A stretch of DNA of 64,000 bases from Ostreococcus mediterraneus (Eukaryota; Chlorophyta; Mamiellophyceae; Mamiellales; Bathycoccaceae). The stretch covers positions 186,001 to 250,000 of the forward strand of contig WMKK01000003.1 of the NCBI GenBank assembly GCA_012295225.1, in the 5' to 3' direction. The translations under genes and the position numbers were made by a program. Position 1 is the first letter of the stretch, and each line of letters starts with the position of its first letter. Positions 39,303 to 49,891 of this stretch are shown one piece after another. Under the pieces are notes generated by a model. The model was given only the letters and a program-made list of their open reading frames with translations. It ran no database searches and was not told where the DNA came from.

Positions 39303-40847
39303 TCAAAAGCCGTACCCACCGGCACCCCACATCCCGGGTGGAGCGGCGGCGATGTTTGCGCCGTCGTCGAGGGGCGGCGCCGGGGCGACGTTGGCGGTTT
39401 GCGAAAAGAGCGAGCCTAAACCGCCGAAACCGCCAAAGGGCGACGTCCCACCGAGGGCGTCGTACGTTCCCATGCCGCTGTTAGAGCTACCGATGCCTAA
39501 GCCCATACCCATGGACATGCCCCATTCCGAGCCGAGCGAACCGTTGACGTCGGCGGCGCTCGCCGGCGCGGCGGCTACGGCGCCGCCCCACGCGTTGGTC
39601 GGCGACGCCGTCTTTACCGCCGCCGGCACCGTCGCTGCCGCGCGAGCTGCTAAACCAAACCCAGGTTGCGTGAAGCCGAATCCAGGCGCAGCATGCGTCG
39701 TGGGAGGCACGCCGCGCTGGTTCGCTTCCGGCGGCCGTCCAGCGGGCACGGGCGGCGGACCGCTCGGCACCGGCGGGACGAAACCCGCGCCGGGCGCCGC
39801 GCGTGACGCCGCTCCTAGTAACGACGGGGCATCCGCGTTCGCCGTCCCACCGATACTAAACGCGAATTCGGGTCTCGGGTACGCCTTGGCGCCTGATGCT
39901 GAGACCCCGGGCATCACCGGTGCCTTGGTCCCGAATGAAATCCCGCCGCCGTCGGCTCGATCGCCGCCGCTCGCTAACATCGAACCAGTGCCAAACTGGA
40001 ACGACGGCGCCGCCGGCACCGCCACGGTTGCTCCTACCGAAGGAGCAACCACCGTGGCGTGCGCCGAAAACCTAGGCGCGGGCACTGACGCCCCACTCGC
40101 GGTCACCGCCGTGGGCCTCTCAGCCGCCGGCGGCGCCGCAGCCGCAGCCGCAGCCGGAGCTCGTCTCCCCGCCAACGCCGCCGCGAACGACCCTTCCACC
40201 GCCGCCGCCGCCGCCCCCGACTTGGCCGCGCTCGCGTAATCTATCGCACCACTGCTACGTTGCGCAATCGCCACCGCCGCCGTCGCCGCCGTCGTCGGCG
40301 TCACAACTCGTGCGAGAGACGGCGGCGGCGCTCCGCTCGGCGGCGGCGGCGTCCCCGCGATCGGCAACGGCTTGGGAATGCTCGCCACGCCCACGCGCGC
40401 ACCGCCCCCAACGCCCGTCGACATCGACGACGACACCCCCGTCGTCATCGCAATCTTCGCAAACGCCGCAACCGCGGACGCGTCGTGCGAAAACCGACAC
40501 CCTTCGCCTCGTCGACACGCGCCCTTGGCGTGATCAAAGCACACCCCGGCGCCGCCCTTCGCGCCGCCCGCCGCCCCACTACCGCGCGCGACGCCTCCAC
40601 CGGCGAGCGGATCACGCCCGGGCGCACCATCGTGCGCGAACCGACACTCCGCACCGCGCGCGCACGAACCGCGCGACCAATCAAAGCACGCGTCGGAGCG
40701 CGGCGGCGTCGCAAACGTCGCAAACATCGCGCCACCCGCGCCACCGTGACCGCCACCGCCGTGTCCACCACCGAGCGAGGACGAGGACGAGGACGAGGAC
40801 GTTACCACCCGCGCCCGCGCGCTGACATCCCCCGACGCGCGCGACAT
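39303..40847 (-). CDS. Double CCCH zinc-finger protein with Phe-Gly-rich tail
   Basis: Single exon of 514 residues. Two CCCH fingers with identical C-x7-C-x5-C-x3-H spacing lie near the N-terminus (CFDWSRGSCARGAECRFAH and CFDHAKGACRRGEGCRFSH), which bind RNA in this class. The remaining ~400 residues are low complexity with scattered FG-type dipeptides (SFQFGTG, ISFGTK, PGFGFTQPGFG, SPFGGFGGLGSLF) and Ala, Pro and Gly. Nup42/NLP1-type nucleoporins combine one CCCH finger with FG repeats at the pore's cytoplasmic side, so an mRNA-export role is possible but unproven; an RNA-binding CCCH protein is the safer call. A CAAT repeat lies upstream. Confidence 0.75.
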   Translation of the reverse strand: MSRASGDVSARARVVTSSSSSSSSLGGGHGGGGHGGAGGAMFATFATPPRSDACFDWSRGSCARGAECRFAHDGAPGRDPLAGGGVARGSGAAGGAKGGAGVCFDHAKGACRRGEGCRFSHDASAVAAFAKIAMTTGVSSSMSTGVGGGARVGVASIPKPLPIAGTPPPPSGAPPPSLARVVTPTTAATAAVAIAQRSSGAIDYASAAKSGAAAAAVEGSFAAALAGRRAPAAAAAAAPPAAERPTAVTASGASVPAPRFSAHATVVAPSVGATVAVPAAPSFQFGTGSMLASGGDRADGGGISFGTKAPVMPGVSASGAKAYPRPEFAFSIGGTANADAPSLLGAASRAAPGAGFVPPVPSGPPPVPAGRPPEANQRGVPPTTHAAPGFGFTQPGFGLAARAAATVPAAVKTASPTNAWGGAVAAAPASAADVNGSLGSEWGMSMGMGLGIGSSNSGMGTYDALGGTSPFGGFGGLGSLFSQTANVAPAPPLDDGANIAAAPPGMWGAGGYGF

Positions 40848-40896
40848 CGAACGTTCACGATGATGTTGTGATGCACCGCGCCGAGATCCCAAAACG

Positions 40897-40924
<28 letters not shown>
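40897..40924. repeat. CAAT tetranucleotide microsatellite
   Basis: About seven copies of CAAT (AATC) upstream of the CCCH protein start, between it and the next gene on the + strand. Confidence 0.85.
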
Positions 40925-40928
<4 letters not shown>

Positions 40929-41130
40929 TCCGTCGCCGCGTCTTGTGTCGTGCGTATGAATGACGCGTAAAGATGGATGAATGATGCACCGTCGTCGTCG
41001 CGTCGCGTCGCGTCGTCGCGTGCGCGATGCGCGTCGGCGTCTGCGGCGCCCGCGCGCGGCGGCGCGGGCGATCCCGACGCGATGTCGAAGGGTGTCATGG
41101 GCAAAGTTATGGGTATTCTTTTTTGAACGA

Positions 41131-42255
41131 ATGCATTCAAAACGCGCGCGACAGGTGGCGCGGCATTCGCGGACGCGGCGTTCGATGTCGCGGTCGCCAT
41201 GGGGCGAAAGCCGCGCGGCGTGTGTGCCGTCGTCGTCATCGGTGCGTGAGATGGATGGGTGCGTCGTGGCGCGGGTGCGTGCGTCGCGCCGCAACGTCAA
41301 CGATGCCGTTGATGCCGTTCATGATGAATGTGCGCCGGTGCGCGACGAGAACGGCGATGGGTTTGGGTCGCTCGGTGTGCGAAAACACGCGCGCGATGGT
41401 GGTTGTGATGATAAGGATGTCATCATACGCGCGTTGATTGATCGCGTGACGGTGTTGGAAGGGGCGAACGACGCGTTGCGCGCCGAGCTCGAGGAGGCGA
41501 GAACGCGGGCGGCGCGGCTGGACGCGCTCGAGCATGACGAAGGTGGAGCTGTGTCGACGTCGGTATCTTCGTTGTCTTCGGTATCGGCGGCGGCGGCGGC
41601 AGCGGAGGCGGCGGTAGTAGGACCAAAGACGGAGCTCGCGGAGAGTCCCAGTCGCGCGAGTCGGCGCGTCGTGTGGTCGCACGCCGCAGAGACCATGTTT
41701 ACGCCATGCGCGGTCGTTCTTTCACCTTCAGCCGGGCGAGCGTTCTCGAGTGGGCATGGGTGTACGACGCCAGTATCGCCTGTGCGTCGAGTGCGCATGA
41801 ATGACGACGAAGCGTTGTGCGAGCTCGAGCCGCTTGCGGCGGCGTTTGCGAAATGCGACGTGTCACCCTCTGGGCCGTTTGATGTGCTGTGCGACTCGTC
41901 GCGCGAGCACGACGCCACGTTCGAAGCGCACGTTGAAGACGATTCGCACTACCGCGCTCGCGAGCACCGCTCGCCGGGTGCGCGCGCGATGAACATGTAC
42001 GAATCTGAATCCGCGTCGAGCGCCGCCGAGGACGCCGACGATGAAAACGCGTCGCCGACGACGGGCAGGTGGATGCACGACGCACCCACGACGCCTCCAT
42101 CAGCGAAACCAATCACGCTAAAGACACCAATGGCACCTCTTCGTCACCAACACTTCCGTGTGAGAGGTGGTGCGCGAGAGTTATCGCGAATCGACGCCGA
42201 CGCCGACGCCAGCCGTCCGAGCGCCGAATGCGTCTCTCCGCGAATTTTGTTTTAA
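41131..42255 (+). CDS. Orphan protein with short coiled coil, start uncertain
   Basis: From the ATG at 41131 it is 374 residues; the frame stays open further left (ATG at 40981, Arg-rich) and other Met codons lie at 41185 and 41251, so the start is unclear. It has one predicted coiled coil (VIIRALIDRVTVLEGANDAL continuing to about residue 150), a Ser/Ala-rich stretch, a conserved-looking SHAAETMFTPCAVVLSPSAG, an acidic region and a C-terminal Ser/Pro-rich tail. Codon use resembles its neighbours. No family recognised. Ser-Pro and Thr-Pro sites (TTPVSPVRR, APTTPPSAKP) suggest regulation by kinases. It may be a cytoskeletal or cell-cycle protein, but this is conjecture. Confidence 0.55.
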   Translation: MHSKRARQVARHSRTRRSMSRSPWGESRAACVPSSSSVREMDGCVVARVRASRRNVNDAVDAVHDECAPVRDENGDGFGSLGVRKHARDGGCDDKDVIIRALIDRVTVLEGANDALRAELEEARTRAARLDALEHDEGGAVSTSVSSLSSVSAAAAAAEAAVVGPKTELAESPSRASRRVVWSHAAETMFTPCAVVLSPSAGRAFSSGHGCTTPVSPVRRVRMNDDEALCELEPLAAAFAKCDVSPSGPFDVLCDSSREHDATFEAHVEDDSHYRAREHRSPGARAMNMYESESASSAAEDADDENASPTTGRWMHDAPTTPPSAKPITLKTPMAPLRHQHFRVRGGARELSRIDADADASRPSAECVSPRILF

Positions 42256-42482
42256 AACCGCGCGTACGCGTCACTAGCCCCAGCGCGCGCGTTGTACCAA
42301 CTCAACACACACAGATAATCAAGTAATACTAATACGCTTAACTACACTCACATCAGCGCCTCTCGCGGCGTCATTCCAAACGCGAATTCGCGCGCCTCGA
42401 ACGCGACTGTTACAGTCGCGTTAGGGCTCTCACTGGCCCAGCGCGCCTCGAGCTCCACCTCACACCTGCGCGCGTGGACACC

Positions 42483-43610
42483 ATGGCGTCCGCGATGACG
42501 CTCACGACGCCTCGCGCATCAATGCCGAAGCCGTCCCGCCTCGTCTCGCGCGCGTCATCGCGCGCGACGTCGATGAGCTCGTCACCGCACGTCGCGGTGC
42601 GAGCCATCAGAGGGAGGTTTTCAAAAGTCGCAACTCGCGCGTCTATGAGCACACCGAGCGACTGGACGTGCCCGATGTGCGGCTGCGACGTAGAAGAGAT
42701 AAGGTCGAAGCGATTAATAACGGCGATAAAGACGCCGTACTTGGCGAGTGGGAAGGTGGACTTGTTCGCGTACGACGCGTTGGTGGAGGCGCAGATCGCG
42801 GGCGGCGTAGAGGGATTGATCGTCGGAGGTACCACGGGCGAAGGACAATTGATGAGCTGGGATGAGCATATTATGTTAATTGCACACACGGCGCAGAGAT
42901 ACGGGGGAAGAATTAAGGTGATTGGTAATACGGGGAGTAATTCTACGCGAGAAGCGGTGCACGCGACGCAGCAAGGCTTCGCCGTGGGCATGGACGCGAG
43001 CTTGCAAATTAATCCGTATTACGGTAAAACCTCTCGCGCGGGCTTGATGGAGCACTTTGAGGCGGTTTTGGATTTAGGCCCAGCTATCGTGTACAACGTG
43101 CCGGCGAGAACGAGCCAGGATATTACTCCAGAAATTATGTTCGAGCTCGCCAAGCACAAGAATTTCGCCGGCGTAAAAGAGTGCGAAGGCAACGCTCGCA
43201 TCAAGCAATACACCGATAAGGGCGTCGTGTGCTGGAGTGGCAACGACGACGAGTGCCACGACGCACGTTATGACGCCGGCGCCGTGGGCGTCATCAGCGT
43301 CACCTCCAACTTGGTCCCAGAGCTCATGCGAGAGTTGCTCTTCGACGGCCCGAACCCAGAGCTCCGCGACCGCCTCGCGCCGCTCATGAACTGGTTATTC
43401 GCCGAACCCAACCCCATTGGCTTGAACACCGCGTGCGCCATGCTCGGTGTATCCAAACCCGTATTCAGGTTGCCCTACGTCCCTTACGCCGCGCCCTTGC
43501 GCGCTCAAGGCGCCGCGCACATCGCCGCCGTCGGCCGCGAGCACTTCATCGGCTCGGACCCGGTGCGCGACGTTCGCGACGAAGACTTCATCCTTCTCCG
43601 CGATTGGTAG
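42483..43610 (+). CDS. DHDPS: Dihydrodipicolinate synthase (4-hydroxy-tetrahydrodipicolinate synthase), plastid
   Basis: Single exon of 375 residues. It condenses pyruvate and aspartate semialdehyde in the lysine (diaminopimelate) pathway. The plant-type sequence is clear: [88 protein letters not shown] and the Schiff-base lysine in [10 protein letters not shown], followed by [14 protein letters not shown]. Tyr and Thr residues of the proton relay are present. Residues ~60-70 carry an unusual CPMCGC cluster between the transit peptide and barrel. The ATG at 42483 is preferred to the upstream GTG. The leader is Ser/Arg/Met-rich, typical for plastid import. The next gene, PGDH, is tandem. Confidence 0.93.
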   Translation: MASAMTLTTPRASMPKPSRLVSRASSRATSMSSSPHVAVRAIRGRFSKVATRASMSTPSDWTCPMCGCDVEEIRSKRLITAIKTPYLASGKVDLFAYDALVEAQIAGGVEGLIVGGTTGEGQLMSWDEHIMLIAHTAQRYGGRIKVIGNTGSNSTREAVHATQQGFAVGMDASLQINPYYGKTSRAGLMEHFEAVLDLGPAIVYNVPARTSQDITPEIMFELAKHKNFAGVKECEGNARIKQYTDKGVVCWSGNDDECHDARYDAGAVGVISVTSNLVPELMRELLFDGPNPELRDRLAPLMNWLFAEPNPIGLNTACAMLGVSKPVFRLPYVPYAAPLRAQGAAHIAAVGREHFIGSDPVRDVRDEDFILLRDW

Positions 43611-43979
43611 GTCCCAATCGTCACGAACCCACGCGCGCGCGTTCACACCCACGCCAAGCGCGCGCACACACACACACGTATATATATATTCGCACCACAG
43701 TAGCCACGGTTTTAATCATCCATCAATCCATAGGACATCGTCGATGGTTCACTTTTTCAAAAAAAAATCGCGCTGGCGCACCGCACGCGGTCCCGACATA
43801 AATGTATCGCACTTAGATCTCAATGTGACACAGTACGGGTATTCGCCTCCCGAATCTTATCACCACTCCCGGGTGTGACCCTAACGGCGCCGGCGGATGC
43901 CGTTGCCGCGGTTCGCGCGCCGCGTCGTCGACGCCGCACATCGCGACGTACGCCCGCGCGGACCATCACACCAGTAACC
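43611..43979. promoter_or_regulatory. Tandem spacer upstream of PGDH with CA and TA microsatellites
   Basis: This 369 bp spacer contains a CA run at 43664-43677 followed by a TA run at 43678-43689, then T-rich and mixed sequence. No gene or obvious core promoter motif was seen. Confidence 0.4.
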
Positions 43980-45805
43980 ATGTTCGCCACGATGACGACT
44001 ACGCCCGCCGCGCTCGGCGCGTCGGCGCGGTATGCCCCGCGAGGAGGCGATGCGCTGGCGCGCAAGGCGCGCGCCGCCAGCGGTGCGCGCGCGATCTCCG
44101 TGGTCGTGCGCGCCGGTGGTGGTGCCTCGGATGACGACGAAGTGGCGCTGTTGGAGAAGGCGTTGAAGTTGGCCAAGGCGCGGAAGACGGAGAGCGCCAA
44201 GGCGCCACCGGCGGCGGTGGTGGGCGGTGGGAGTGGATACTCTGGCGCATCCTTCAACGTGAAGACATTTAACGCGATTTCTCCGGTTGGTTTGAATAAG
44301 TTTCCGGCTGGGAAGTACGCGGTGAGCGGGGATGATAAGGCGTTGCCAGGAGACCCGATGGCGATCATGTTGCGGTCGCACAAGTTGCAAGCGAACGAAG
44401 TTCCGCCGACGGTGAGAGGCATCGTCCGTTGCGGCGCCGGGACGAATAATATCCCGGTGAAGGAAATGAGCGAAATGGGTATTCCTGTGTTCAACACCCC
44501 GGGTGCGAATGCGAATGCTGTCAAGGAACTCGTTGTGTGCTCTTTGCTTTTGGCGAGCCGTGGGATTATCGAAGGTAACCGTCACGTGAACGAGGTGATT
44601 AACGTCGAGGAAGGCTTTGATTACGCGAAAATCGACAAGCGCATCGAAAAGGACAAGGCCATGTTCGGTGGTCGGGAGATCGAGGGCAAGACGCTTGGTG
44701 TTATCGGTTTGGGTGCTATTGGTTCTCGGTACGTGCGCTTATGTCTTTCGTGTCAGCGTTTGATTTTTCTTGAATTCCTTTCAACACGTTTTTTTTCGCC
44801 GTCGAAGGAATGACGATTCTCAATTAGATGTTTGAGGATGCTCGTCGACGGTTATCGTCAAAGAGCGCCGCTGAGATTACAAATTGAGGCATATCCATTC
44901 TTTTACCTGACCTTTGCTTGCGAAAAATGCAATCACCGTGGCGTTGCGCATCATGAACTCGCGACTGACGTGTCACAACGTTGTTACTTTTTACCCTCGA
45001 CAGCGTCGTCAACGCCGCGCTCGGCCTCGGCATGAACGTCGTTGGTTACGATCCGGTGCTTTCTCTTGAAGCTGCGTGGCGTTTACCTGGTGACAAGATG
45101 ACCCGTGCGGTTGAACTCGATGAACTCTTCGAGCAATCGGACTTCATCACTATTCACGTCCCGTACATCAAGGGCGTCACTCACCACTTGATCGACGCCA
45201 ACGCTTTGAGAAAGTGCAAGCCGGGCGTCCATTTGCTCAACTTTGCCCGCGGTGAAATCGTCGACGGCGCCGCCGTGAAGGCAGGGTACGATTCCGGCGC
45301 GCTCACTGGTAAGTACGTGTCCGATTTCTCCGATCCGGACTTGATGGGTCACCCGCGCCACATCGTGCTCCCGCACTTGGGCGCGTCCACCGAAGAAGCC
45401 GAAGAAAACTCCGCCTCCATGGCAGCTGACACGATGATGGACTTCCTTGAAACTGGTACCATCCGCAACTCTGTCAACTTCCCGACGACCATCTTGCCCC
45501 CGCACAAGAACTCCTCAGGCGCGCGCCTCTGCATTGTCAACAAGAATGAATCTGGCGCGCTCGGTGAAATCACCACCTTTTTGGGCGCTCAAAAGTGCAA
45601 CATCATCCAGCAAATCAACACCTCCCGCGACTCCGTCGCGTACACGGTGATTGACTTGGAAACATGCCCTTCCGACCCCGCCGCTCTTCAAGCTGACCTC
45701 GCCAAGACGTGCCCGATGGTTATCTCCTCCAGATTCATCGGCTCTGTCTTCAACGACGAGCTCGGTCAACCGGGTACCTTTTTCTGGGTGCGAGAATCGC
45801 AGTAA
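43980..45805 (+). CDS. PGDH: D-3-phosphoglycerate dehydrogenase, plastid
   Basis: Exons 43980-44728 and 45004-45805 join across a 275-nt intron (donor GTACGT, CTGACG, acceptor CGACAG) in phase 2, restoring VIGLGAIGSR|VVNAALGLGMNVVGYDP, the NAD-binding Rossmann motif, to give 516 residues. The enzyme makes 3-phosphohydroxypyruvate, the first step of the phosphorylated serine pathway. Family features include GIVRCGAGTNNIPVKEMSEM, FNTPGANANAVKELVV, the catalytic Arg/His region VHLLNFARGEIVDG, HLGASTEEAEENSA, and a C-terminal ACT regulatory domain (ARLCIVNKNESGALGEITTF). The catalytic His is in IVLPHLGAST. The first ~45 residues form a plastid transit peptide, and a Lys/Ala segment links it to the enzyme. 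A short open frame inside the intron has no coding meaning. Confidence 0.94.
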
Positions 45806-46056
45806 ATAGCTCGGCGTTCCCTCGCGCGCCGATCCGCCGGCGCGTCCATCACGCGAACACGCACACTTAGCTTTTAAATTTCACATCGTATCTATAACAT
45901 AACACCGACGCGCCCCCACGGATCGCGCGAGTCCTTCGCCAGTCGCGTTTCAAAAACCACACAAAAAGCGTTCCGTCAACTGTCGGCGTTTCCGACACCA
46001 ATCGGGACATCGCCCGTCGCACACGCGCGCCCGCGTCGACACACGCCGACGCAAGC

Positions 46057-49000
46057 ATGCGTGACGGCAACGACGAACGACGTCGACCGCATCGGCGGCG
46101 CGCGATCAACCCAAAGTACGCCGCCGGCGACGCCGACGTCGACCGTCGCGACGATGGGCGACGGTTGGAGGCTTCAAAAAGTGCGCGACAGGTGACAAAG
46201 GTGCTCCGGAAGCCGCTGTCGGGGGTGAAACGCCGAATGCTTCGCGCGAAACGCGCGAGCGCGAATGCGACGCGATGGCGCGTTGGGTTGCGCGCGCGCG
46301 CGGCGCCGGGGGCGGCCAAGGCGGTGACGGTGCGGATGTTGAGAGACGCGCGCGAAGTGCGCGCGAGGTGGTTGGACGGCGCGAGGGTGACGATTTGCGC
46401 GGATTCGCGATCGTCGCGAGGGCGACTGCGGCCGAGTGCGTCGCAGCTTGATCGTTTGACGTCGTTGGTGTCAACCATGCGCGCGGAGTTTGACGCGTGG
46501 CATCCTGATATTGGGTTTTATGGTGAAGACGAGCCGACGGCCAAGGAGGAGGAGCCGACGCCAACGCCGCCGACGCCGCCAAAGGATCCGTTCGTGCTTT
46601 GGATGTTAGAAGCGCAAGAGCTCGCGCCGGATGTGTTTGCGCGGGATTTACATTTTGTGCGCAAGTTTACGACGGATGGCGCGCCGTTTACGCGGGCGAT
46701 GCGGATGATTGACGGTTGGGTGAAGACAAACGTGCGGCGACTGGAGGATGGGTACGGAGATCGCGTCGACGCGAGCTGGCTCACGGGCGTACCGTTTATC
46801 GATACCTATGCCAAAGTTGACGACCGTGGAGCCCATGAGCAATGCAGTATCGATGCTGGCGACGTCGTGCACGGCGACGGCGAGACGGCGACGGCGACGG
46901 CGACGGCGTGCGAAGGCATGGATATCGATTCCGTCCCGCTCGCCGCCCCGGCTCCAGAGTTGCCTTCGACGCCGCGTCTGCCGTCTTCGCGTGAACTCGC
47001 CGTGAGCACGCAGTTCGCGCTCACACCATTCCCGATGCTTCCACTCGAACTCTTGCCTGTGCAGCATTTCGTGCTGGGGCTGTGGAGCAAGCCAGCGGAG
47101 ACGGCGGCGGCGGCGGCTGACTCCGCGCCGCCGGAATCGTTTGCGCTCCCTTGGCTGAACAAAGCGTGGGTTGACATTCTACACGGCTCAGGCTCTGCAC
47201 CTCGTAAAAAGCGTGCACGCGTGTGGCGTGGTAAAAATCTCGATATGATTGTCTACGGTGAAGATGAGAAACAAACCTGGGCATCAAAGATTGCGGCGTT
47301 TTTGAAGCGCGCGCGTTCGGCGCTTGGAAATCGGGCGCTCGACCGCGACGCTTGGGGAGGGTCGATTCTCGACAGCCTCATCGGTGCCAATTTGACGCAG
47401 AATGTCAGTGACGTGTTGTCGAGCACGGCGTTCATGAATCTCGCCGCGCGGTTTCCTTACGACGAGTCCGTGGATGAAGAGAATCGTGGGCGTTTGTTCG
47501 TTCGAGCGCTCGTGAGCGACATGTTTGCAAAATTGACTCCGCCGCCGGAACCAGAAACGCGAGACGTAGAGATACTAGCGGTGAACGATGAAGACGACAA
47601 ACACGCTGAAGACGACGCTGTGCATCTGCATCCATTTGACTCACCGCCTCGTAAGGCAAAGCTGAACGCGCCCAAGACATGGAAGAAATCCAAGCTGAAT
47701 GCGAAAAACAAGGAGGCATCGCGCCCGCTCAAGGATGTTATCGCGGACGTTCTCGCTCGCCCAGATCCAACGAGGACTGAGCACACGCGAGATCAAGTGA
47801 ACTGGTACGCCGTCGCTGACGCACCTTTGGTTGAAATCGTCAAGTGCATCAGATGTCGAGGCATGCATTGGATGTTGGCAAGACGCATTAAAGGCATTCT
47901 CAAGCGCATTTTAGCGCAACGCGGCGTGCTTTCGCTGGAATTCTTGCGCAACACGCCGACGAAGGATGCGAGTGAGTATCTGCTGGCTTTGGACGGTATG
48001 GGCGTGAAAACAACGTCATGTGTTCTGCTACTTGCGCTTCATCGAACCGATTTTCCAGTTGACGTGAACGTGGGGCGCATTATGGCGCGTCTCGGGTGGG
48101 TGCCGCTGGAGAGCGAAACGGCGCTCGAAGAGCTCGCACAGTACGCTCCTGAGCCTGCGGTGTACACCTTCTTACGCGAGCGCCTCAACTCATTCGGCGT
48201 GGAACTTTTATATGAATTGCATTACCACATGATTACCCTCGGCAAGGTGTTCTGCGGTAAACGCTTGCCGAACTGTGGCGCGTGCCCGCTCCGGGACATT
48301 TGCGAATACGCCAAGCAAGGCGGGAAATGCGTTGATCGCCCAGATGGACACTCTGGTTTATCATCATTACAACCCGAGGCGCCAATTCGTCAACGCCAGA
48401 GCGATGATATCGAAGATTTGGTTCCTGAGCAACCTCGCGTTGGATCTAACGTGCACAAGAATCTTGAGAAGAGTAACAATTCATCCGCCGTGCTCGGCGC
48501 TATCATCGCTGCGGGTAAGGCGTGGGACAAGAAGGGACGCCCGAATGGCGCTGTAGCGACGAGTGTGTTACTTTTGAGTTCTATGACGACGCGTGATGAT
48601 ATCATGCTGGCGTATGTTCGACTTTCTCGAGTGGTGCATCCCGATAAGAATTCTCATCCAGACGCGACGACGGCGTTTCAATACATCACCGCCGCTCGTA
48701 AAGTCGCACTGAACATCTCCACCGAGGATGAATATCAACAAACCATCGAAGCCGAACTCGAAGAGATGATTCGTCTCGCCGCTGAAGAACCCGAAGAAGT
48801 GATTGATGAAGAGCTCACCGGTATGGAATTGAGCGAGACGGTTATTCGCGCCAGCAAAATGCGCGTAGAAACCGTTGGTTGGGCCGTGACGACGGACATG
48901 CTTCCGGATGAACTCATCGCCGCGCTCGGAGGCGTGGAGAACTCACAGGGGTGTATAATGGCGCCAATCGACTCAAACTTGAAGCCTTTGAATGAAGTGA

Positions 49001-49805
49001 CGAATGAATTCATTGAGTGCGCTGTTTTTGTGTCGTGTCGAAGCGCGATGCACGCCAAGTTTCCATTGCACGGAACGTACTTTCAAGTCAACGTAAGATT
49101 TCCTCGCCTTTCGCTCGATGTACTCGAAACTAACCCATCTTGCGTTTTCTATCGACACTTTAGGAAGTCTTTCTGGACGAAACATCATCGAATGCGCCGA
49201 TTCACGTGCACAAGAGTCAGCTGGCAAAGTGCAAACGCGTTCGCATCCTCGTCGGCACGTCCATTACGAGCATCGCTCGCGGCATGGGTCGAGCACAGGT
49301 CACGAGCGCATTTGCGAGCCAACGTATATGCGTGCGCGCGTGGGATCGCAAAACTCGTAATCCACGTCCGCTGCCCAGATGGCTGTGTCCATTCTTCCCG
49401 CAACAAGTGGAGCGACCGCTCGAGCCTGAGCCGATGCGACTGACCAAGAATGGCCGACCCATCGGTGGCGTCGCTCCACTGTCGCCGACATCTGTGCTTC
49501 CACCATCGGTGGCGCAAAGTCCAGCTATCGTGAACCTTGCAGAGACGGCGGCGCCGGACTCCATCGAAGGCAGGCTTCTCGCAGAGTTCCACAGAATGTT
49601 CAGAGGAAAGCTCAAGACGACGCCAAATGGCGTGAAACGCACATACGTCGCATCTCCAGACGGGTCTCGCAAGCGCTTCGCGCAGTTTCCCACCGTCAAG
49701 CGCGGGCAAAAGTGTGGCATGTGCCATCATTGTTTGAATCCTCGACTCAAACAAGCGTGCATTACGCGACGCGCCGAAATGCGACTCGCATCAAACGCTG
49801 CGTAA
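46057..49805 (+). CDS. DEMETER/ROS1-family 5-methylcytosine DNA glycosylase with J-like segment
   Basis: Exons 46057-49092 and 49164-49805 join in phase 0 across a 71-nt intron (donor GTAAGA, CTAACC, acceptor TTTAG) to give 1,225 residues. The split HhH-GPD fold starts near residue 433 (WGGSILDSLIGANLTQNVSD) and resumes near residue 640 (LLALDGMGVKTTS, catalytic Lys 651, PVDVNVG with Asp 669). A [4Fe-4S] site C-x6-C-x2-C-x5-C begins at residue 733. Residues ~835-890 resemble a J domain with HPDK. An RRM-DME-like domain spans the splice (GTYFQVN|EVFLDE, FDRKTR-type RAWDRKTRNPRPLP), and a permuted CXXC unit (KCGMCHHC) lies near the end. This architecture matches plant demethylases that excise 5-methylcytosine. 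The N-terminal ~400 residues are low complexity. Confidence 0.92.
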
Positions 49806-49891
49806 ACACTGCTTGCTCACAATTTTCACAACAAAGATTGGCCGTTTTTCCGTTCTTTACAACAATGTACTGTTTTTTACATAGTTTACAT

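Noticed and set aside
40916-41300. Minus-strand frame overlapping the orphan gene's 5' end
   Set aside because: No domain; ends in translation of the CAAT repeat; could be chance.
44832-45035. Short open frame in the PGDH intron
   Set aside because: Lies between a good donor and acceptor whose removal restores the Rossmann motif; no independent signal.
45867-46478. 203-residue minus-strand frame opposite the start of the DEMETER-like gene
   Set aside because: Arg/Ser-rich, no domain, and overlaps the start of the sense gene.
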